Below, one piece after another: positions 59,049 to 64,000 of a stretch of 64,000 bases of DNA. How positions within the stretch are numbered: position 1 is the first letter of the stretch; each line of letters starts with the position of its first letter. The DNA comes from Archivesica marissinica (lineage: Eukaryota; Mollusca; Bivalvia; Venerida; Vesicomyidae). A program made the translations under genes and the position numbers. Location of the stretch: the NCBI GenBank assembly GCA_014843695.1, contig CM026394.1, forward strand, positions 33,432,164 to 33,496,163, in the 5' to 3' direction. The notes below the pieces were generated by a model. It made no database searches. It saw only the letters and a list, made by a program, of their open reading frames with translations, and was not told where the DNA came from.

Positions 59049-59299
59049 TTTGTTTGTTTGTTTGTTTGTTTGTTATGGGGGTTTAAAGTCACACCAACAG
59101 CTTAGCTCATACGTCGACTCTCCAGCTTGTATTGATGGAAGAAGGCCACGGGTTCCCCTCCGTGCAGTATTGTACCCGGTAGAACTACCGACCTACCACA
59201 AGTCAGCTGCATATCTTCCTCACAGTGGGATTCGAACCTACAGCGGTGATCGGCAAGTGCTTTGAAGTCAACGACATTAAACACTCGGCCACGGCCACT
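59049..59299 (-). repeat. SINE-E, full length, minus strand
   Basis: A (TTTG)n tail at 59,049-59,072 precedes GGGGGTTTAAAGTCACACCA, the core GGTAGAACTACCGACC, B-box GTGGGATTCGAACCTACAGC and head CACTCGGCCACGGCC. Confidence 0.83.
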
Positions 59300-59317
59300 G
59301 GTTATTGTATCTTTCAA

Positions 59318-59697
59318 GTAATACCATAATAATACTCGGGAATTATAATACCATAATACTACTCGGGAATTATAATACCATAATACTACTCGGGAATTAT
59401 AATACCATAATACTACTCGGGAATTATAATACCATAATACTACTCGGGAATTATAATACCATAATACTACTCGGGAATTATAATACCATAATACTACTCG
59501 GGAATTATAATACCATAATACTACTCGGGAATTATAATACCATAATACTACTCGGGAATTATAATACCATAATACTACTCGGGAATTATAATACCATAAT
59601 ACTACTCGGGAATTATAATACCATAATACTACTCGGGAATTATAATACCATAATACTACTCGGGAATTATAATACCATAATAATACTCGGGAATTAT
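59318..59697. repeat. 27-bp minisatellite, 14 copies
   Basis: The unit GGAATTATAATACCATAATA then CTACTCG is nearly perfect; only the end copies have AATAC for CTAC. The array begins about 20 bp after SINE-E. Open frames on both strands are artefacts of the period. Confidence 0.93.
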
Positions 59698-59785
59698 TCA
59701 TCTTCTATCCATATGCATGCCGCAAAAACTTTCTATTGATTTTTTTCTCGCAATATACATAATCAACATCAGATTCGTTTGTCAC

Positions 59786-59960
59786 CTAGGGGCCACCGTG
59801 ACCGAGTGATAACGGTCGTTGACTTCCAATCGTTTGCCCCTCATCGTTGTAATGCACCTCTATCCAGCTCCCTTACGGACGGTCGGTAGTTCTTCCCGGG
59901 TACCGACCCATGCCTGCTTGGCTGGGCACTCGGGAACCGAGGCATTTAGTATACAGCTGT
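59786..59960 (+). repeat. SINE-E-like element, plus strand
   Basis: GGCCACCGTGACCGAGTGAT head, then ACGGACGGTCGGTAGTTCTT and CCCGGGTACCGACCCATGCC. The 3' end is unclear. Confidence 0.6.
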
Positions 59961-60069
59961 TTCTATCAAAATGTACCCCATTCGAACAGGTCGGTGTGAA
60001 GACTCAGCGGAAGAGCGACCTATGATCCCTCACTCAAAGTGCCGTCGGATGGGGGAGGGGGGATATACA

Positions 60070-60262
60070 AACTCGATCCCCCGTCTGACCCTAATAAAAT
60101 TAACAGTCTTTCAGATGGGACATTAAACCGAGGTCTCCTGTCGGTGCTGTACACCGTGCATGTAATAGAACCAGAGGAGATTCTGGAATGCGTCTGTCTA
60201 TTCTCCCAAATCTAAATTGACTAATCTCTTCAGGATGCATCGCTCATATGGACAACCGTAGC
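60070..60262 (+). repeat. SINE-A, 5'-truncated and diverged, plus strand
   Basis: CTCGATCCCCCGTCTGACCC, GTCGGTGCTGTACACCGTGC and CTCTTCAGGATGCATCGCTC are present; the tail decays at ACAACCGTAGCCG. Confidence 0.75.
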
Positions 60263-60482
60263 CGTTATTACACGTGTGGACATATACGCAAATATGTGAT
60301 GGTTGTATTACACTGAAAACAAGCAAAGTTATATGATATATATGTATACATGAAGTAATTATATGAATGTTACCTCTTATAGTAACACTGTACAATATTC
60401 AGTGAGTGGTTGTCCCACAAAATATAAACAATAAGTTTTATTTCGGTTATTCCCCCCCCCCCCAACCGTTCAATCTCTGTAC

Positions 60483-61184
60483 ATGTACTCTTATGTATCT
60501 TATATTATTGTCCCCTTGCATAAAAAGGGTGATGTTAACAATGTAAATAACTATAGGGGTATTACCTTAGTGAGCTGTTTATCAAAATTATTTACGTCAG
60601 TGTTAAATAAAAGAATAGATAAATTTTGTGAAAATAACCATGTAATATCAGACGCTCAGTTTGGATTCCGAAAGGGGCGTTCAACAGTTGATGCTGTATT
60701 TATTTTATCAAGTATTGTTCAAAATTATCTTTTCAATAATAAAAGATTATATTGCGCGTACGTCGATTTATGTAAATGTTTTGATACTATTTATAGAAAT
60801 GCCTTGTGGATGAAATTATATAAAGTTGGTATACAAGGCAAACTTTTACGAATTATTAAAGATATGTACCAAAAGGTTAAGTCTTGCGTCAGGAATTGTG
60901 GTAACTATTCTGATTACTTTGAATACGCCATTGGCCTGAGACAAGGGGAGATAATGTCACCCATTTTGTTTTCATTGTTTGTTGAAGATTTAGAATTATT
61001 TTTACAGGGTAACAACGAGTCTGGATTATTAATTGATGATATTTCCCTATTGCTATTGTTGTTTGCCGATGATATGGTCATATTAGCAAAATCACCGCAT
61101 GAATTGCAAACCAATTTAAATTTATTAAATGACTATTGTAAACTTTGGGGATTAGAGGTGAATACGACAAAAACTGCAGGGTGA
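60483..61184 (+). pseudogene. LINE reverse transcriptase, first open segment
   Basis: The translation carries VPLHKKGDVNNVNNYRGITL at its start, GFRKGRSTVDAVF, the catalytic motif A as YVDLCKCFD (first Asp kept), motif B as LRQGEIMSPILFSLF, and motif C as FADDMVILAKS with both catalytic Asp residues. It copies RNA into DNA at a nicked target in an active element. The frame stops at 61,182-61,184 shortly after VNTTKT. The homologous protein resumes in another frame at about 61,186, so about ten codons seem lost together with the frame. The chosen ATG is only the first in the truncated frame, not a true start. Confidence 0.85.
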
Positions 61185-61185
61185 A

Positions 61186-62226
61186 TCATGGACCTATAAT
61201 GGAACTAATATTGAAATAACAAATGATTTTAATTATTTGGGTACTGTTTTTAATTATACTGGTAACTTTGCCATGAATAAACAGTTTTTGTCAGGCAAAG
61301 CATTAAAAGCGTTGAATATTCTCCTCACTAACTGTACAAAAATAAGCCTGAAACCAAAGCTGCTTTGCCAGCTTGTTGATGCCTTTGTGGGCTCTATCTT
61401 AAATTGTAGTTCTGAAATTTGGGGTTTCACAAAATCAAAGGAGCTAGAACGTATTCATTTGAAATTTTGTAAACGTATTTTAAATGTAAGAGTAACTACT
61501 TGTTCTACAGGCGTATATGGCGAATTAGCCAGATATCCACTTTACATAACACGTTATACTCGAATTGTAAAATATTGGTTTAAATTGTTACATACAGATA
61601 ATATAATTTTAAAACGTGTATATAGCCAGGCTGTAAATGATTGTGCAAATGGTTCTAGAAATTGGGCGTCCAAACTTAAAGATATTTTAAATAGCTATGG
61701 TTTCTCGAACATTTGGGAAAATCCATATAGTGTACAGTGTAGCCAGTTTATAAGTTTGTTTAAACAACGTGTGATTGATTGTTTCATTCAAGGTTGGTTT
61801 GTAAGCAAAGAGACAAGTGGTGTACTAAACTTGTATGATAGCTGTAAATTAAAATTTGAATATGAACCTTATCTAGATATTGTAGCAAATATCTTACGTT
61901 TTTTAATTACAAGATTAAGAATTTCTGCACATTCATTACGAATACATACTGGTAGATATGGACAAAATAGAATTCCACAAAATGAACGCTATTGTTTGTG
62001 TTGCAATACACACGACCTAGAAGACGAATATCATTTTATACTTGTTTGTCCGTGCTATTCAGATTTGAGAAAACTTTACATAAAGAAATATTATTTTGTA
62101 AGACCAAATATGCTTAAGTTTATTGAATTGTTGCAATCTAATAACAGAAATATCCTATATAATTTAGCTTTATTCTATAATAAAGCAGTTGACATTAAAA
62201 TAACACTCTTAAATAATATGACATAA
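61186..62226 (+). pseudogene. LINE ORF2 C-terminal part, second open segment
   Basis: In the frame shifted from the first segment, translation from SWTYNG through NDFNYLGTVF continues the RT thumb region, and the 3' end reads into YCLCCNTHDLEDEYHFILVC followed by PCYSDLR, a Cys/His cluster typical of the C-terminus of many invertebrate LINE ORF2 proteins. The stop is at 62,224-62,226. About 346 codons are intact. It is non-functional together with the upstream frame break and lacking endonuclease. Confidence 0.82.
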
Positions 62227-62395
62227 ATCCAATATCAGCACTAATTATTGTTCATCCTCATAATTAGATGCATTTTCTTAGTATTATCAGATTCTATATG
62301 CCACATGACCACGATAAAATTGTTGTATATATTTACATCATATATATTTGTATATATGTATTTGACGATGTACCATGTACAAGTCTTAATAAAAT

Positions 62396-62426
62396 TTCTG
62401 TTCTGTTCTGTTCTGTTCTGTTCTGT
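62396..62426 (+). repeat. (TTCTG)n tail of the LINE
   Basis: Five to six perfect TTCTG units after AATAAAAT mark the 3' terminus of the insertion. Confidence 0.9.
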
Positions 62427-62560
62427 ATCACAAAATTAATTTAGATGTCATTAATTAAGCTTTGTAAGCATTACATCTTCCCTATACATACCAAGTATTA
62501 TTGAACTTGTAAATAGTCATGCCATTAAATGTTTGTGTAAATTATTTAGGAAGGAGAGGA

Positions 62561-62866
62561 CAACCATAAGCTGTATATAACCATAAGCTGTATATAACCA
62601 TAAGCTGTATACAACCATAAGCTGTATATAACCATAAGCTGTATACAACCATAAGCTGTATATAACCATAAGCTGTATACAACCATAAGCTGTATACAAC
62701 CATAAGCTGTATACAACCATAAGCTGTATATAACCATAAGCTGTATACAACCATAAGCTGTATACAACCATAAGCTGTATATAACCATAAGCTGTATACA
62801 ACCATAAGCTGTATATAACCATAAGCTGTATACAACCATAAGCTGTATATAACCATAAGCTGTATA
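62561..62866. repeat. 17-bp minisatellite, 18 copies
   Basis: The unit is CAACCATAAGCTGTATA or TAACCATAAGCTGTATA. The mix of these two types is irregular. Three overlapping minus-strand frames of about 100 codons are artefacts: three units make 51 bp. Confidence 0.93.
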
Positions 62867-63440
62867 GCTTTCTGTCCAATTCTTTATTTCAATTGTTGCA
62901 AATAATCACGTACATGATAGCAAATAAATATGTTTAAACCAAACACACTAAGACATAAATCACAATGAACGAAGATCGCGTGATCTAATAACACCGTAAA
63001 TTCGAGATGTTGCCTTCACTTAAACAACCCTAGTCGTAACATTACATTATTGGTACATTCGTAACAAAATGAACACAAATCTTCATAAAATAACAAATAT
63101 TATAGATCAGAAAGTGGTTGTATATCAGTTGTATTACTCGGGAGGAGCGCCATTGTGGTGCTTTCATTTCACTAGACGGAGCATTGTGGCGACTTATCTT
63201 TGTTTTTACTATCGTTTGCGTATGTAGACATTCAGATAATCAAGCAATTCAGGAGACATTTGTCTCCAAGTTTGGTGTAAAATTTCCAACCCCAACTACG
63301 ATCTATCATACTTAATTCTTGTATTTGATATGCGTTCTTTACCTCGCGATAAATAACGCAGCATCAGGGCGTACGGTATGGTAGCAAATCATCAAATTGA
63401 TCAACGAAAGGTCTACCATATGGGAATAAACTACAATCGC
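62867..63440. other. No gene recognised
   Basis: AT-rich sequence with one short open frame (63,118-63,315) that has no recognisable domain. Confidence 0.45.
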
Positions 63441-63852
63441 TTTTTTTGTTTAAGTTTATTTAACGTCGCTACCGGTTGCCCATATGAGCGAACAGACGGA
63501 TCTGTAGCCCAGTGGTAAAACGCTGGACTGGTAATCCAGGGATCGCAGGTTCGATCCCCCATCTGACCCTAATAAAATTAGGTCTTTCAGATGGGACGTT
63601 AAACAGAGGTCTCGTGTCGGTGATTTACACCGTGCACGTAAAAGAACCAGAGGAGACTCTGTAATGGGTCTCCGTCTGTATCATTGCACTATCCTCCAAC
63701 ATTTAAAATTACTGATCTCTTCAGGAGGCGTCGCTCATAGGGGCAACCGGTAGCGACGATAAATAAACGTAAAACACACACATATGAGCGACTGGCAGTT
63801 GCCTAACAACACTTTTCCTGGACAGGCTCCAGCGGTTAACCATCCACCGTTA
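63441..63852 (-). repeat. SINE-D, minus strand, split by SINE-A
   Basis: Tail TTTATTTAACGTCGCTACCG and GCCCATATGAGCGA lie left of the insertion. GGCAGTTGCCTAACAACAC, CCTGGACAGGCTCCAGCGG lie right of it. This copy shows that SINE-D carries the same 3' tail as SINE-A. Confidence 0.8.
63492..63780 (+). repeat. SINE-A, full length, nested in SINE-D
   Basis: Complete head (A-box TAGCCCAGTGG, anticodon position GGT, B-box GGTTCGATCC), body and tail. CATATGAGCGA at 63,481-63,491 and 63,781-63,791 is the target duplication. This is the best preserved SINE-A here and useful as a reference copy. Confidence 0.93.
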
Positions 63853-64000
63853 AAAAAACCCTGCCAAAATATACGATTGTTCGGCAGTATAACATAGAAA
63901 TAGATACGAGGCTGTGAAGAGGAAACATTACTATCATGGTCAAAATAAGATCATAAATATATATTTAAAAAAATATTCAAGTACATTAATAATGTTAAAA

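Larger units (their letters stand above)
60480..62426 (+). mobile_element. Non-LTR retrotransposon (LINE), 5'-truncated, ending in (TTCTG)n
   Basis: The element holds the 3' part of a LINE: most of the reverse transcriptase domain, a C-terminal Cys/His region, about 200 bases of 3' UTR and a pentanucleotide tail (TTCTG repeated to 62,426) after CTTAATAAAAT. No endonuclease or ORF1 is present, so it is truncated near the RT start, just after a run of C at about 60,452-60,464. The clade cannot be fixed by eye; the RT style is that of the I/Nimb or CR1/Jockey side rather than L1. Confidence 0.85.

Noticed and set aside
59102..59739. 199- and 144-codon open frames
   Set aside because: They combine a 27-bp minisatellite with SINE-E sequence.
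63497..63570. Functional tRNA-Thr gene
   Set aside because: A-box, B-box and anticodon GGT are present, but it is joined to a SINE body and tail with a target duplication. The same applies to heads at 3,897-3,968, 6,432-6,505 and 49,235-49,303.
1..64000. Telomeric repeat or rRNA genes that might explain the satellite density
   Set aside because: I saw no TTAGGG array and no rRNA-like conserved stretch.

Overview
Animal nuclear DNA, AT-rich and strongly repeat-dominated, most likely from a mollusc and probably a bivalve. The evidence is one recognisable metazoan exon (the last exon of a BAMBI-like TGF-beta pseudoreceptor, 8,771-9,339, with a normal splice acceptor), several families of tRNA-headed SINEs of a kind I associate with molluscan genomes, and a non-LTR retrotransposon with a (TTCTG)n tail. 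Nothing bacterial, no CRISPR array and no operon is present. The species cannot be fixed from the sequence alone.

Layout. 1-8,770: SINEs (some nested), three minisatellites (46, 29 and 79 bp), a duplicated 383-bp dispersed repeat, and AT-rich sequence presumed to be intergenic or intron upstream of the BAMBI-like exon. 8,771-9,339: the coding exon. 9,340-14,135: presumed 3' UTR and flank, two SINE-B copies, three MITE-like elements and two old SINE-A-related copies. 14,136-32,645: one 18.5-kb satellite of 52-bp and 44-bp monomers, about 370 units. 32,718-34,134: a second satellite of 28-bp units, about 50 copies. Both satellites are built from the 5' (tRNA) half of SINE-A, in opposite orientations, 72 bp apart. 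34,376-48,450: a succession of minisatellites (18, 30, 57, 99, 22, 24, 39, 54 and 77 bp) and a CT-rich tract, with SINEs and a foldback element between them. 48,530-60,262: SINE clusters, TA-flanked MITEs with internal tandem expansions, simple repeats and stretches where I see nothing. 60,480-62,426: a 5'-truncated, frame-broken LINE. 62,561-64,000: a 17-bp minisatellite and nested SINEs.

For reference I name five SINE groups. SINE-A has a tRNA-Thr-like head (anticodon position GGT) and a tail containing CGATAAATAAACG. SINE-B has a different tRNA-like head, a GGTTTTCTCCGGG core and a tail containing TTCGCAATCGTTGT. SINE-C has a third head and a tail close to that of SINE-B. SINE-D has a fourth head and a tail close to that of SINE-A. 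SINE-E has a core containing GGTGGTTCTACCC and a tail close to GGTGCGACGTTAAAC. The names are local, not database names.

Nearly half the window is tandem repeat. The most interesting theme is that transposable elements appear to seed the arrays: SINE-A heads became two satellites, TA-flanked MITEs carry tandem expansions near one terminus, a 54-bp array starts exactly at the target-site duplication of a truncated SINE, and a 30-bp array grows from a fragment of a dispersed repeat. Most long open frames here are by-products of repeat periods divisible by three and are not listed as genes. All coordinates of repeats are by eye and may be off by a few bases.
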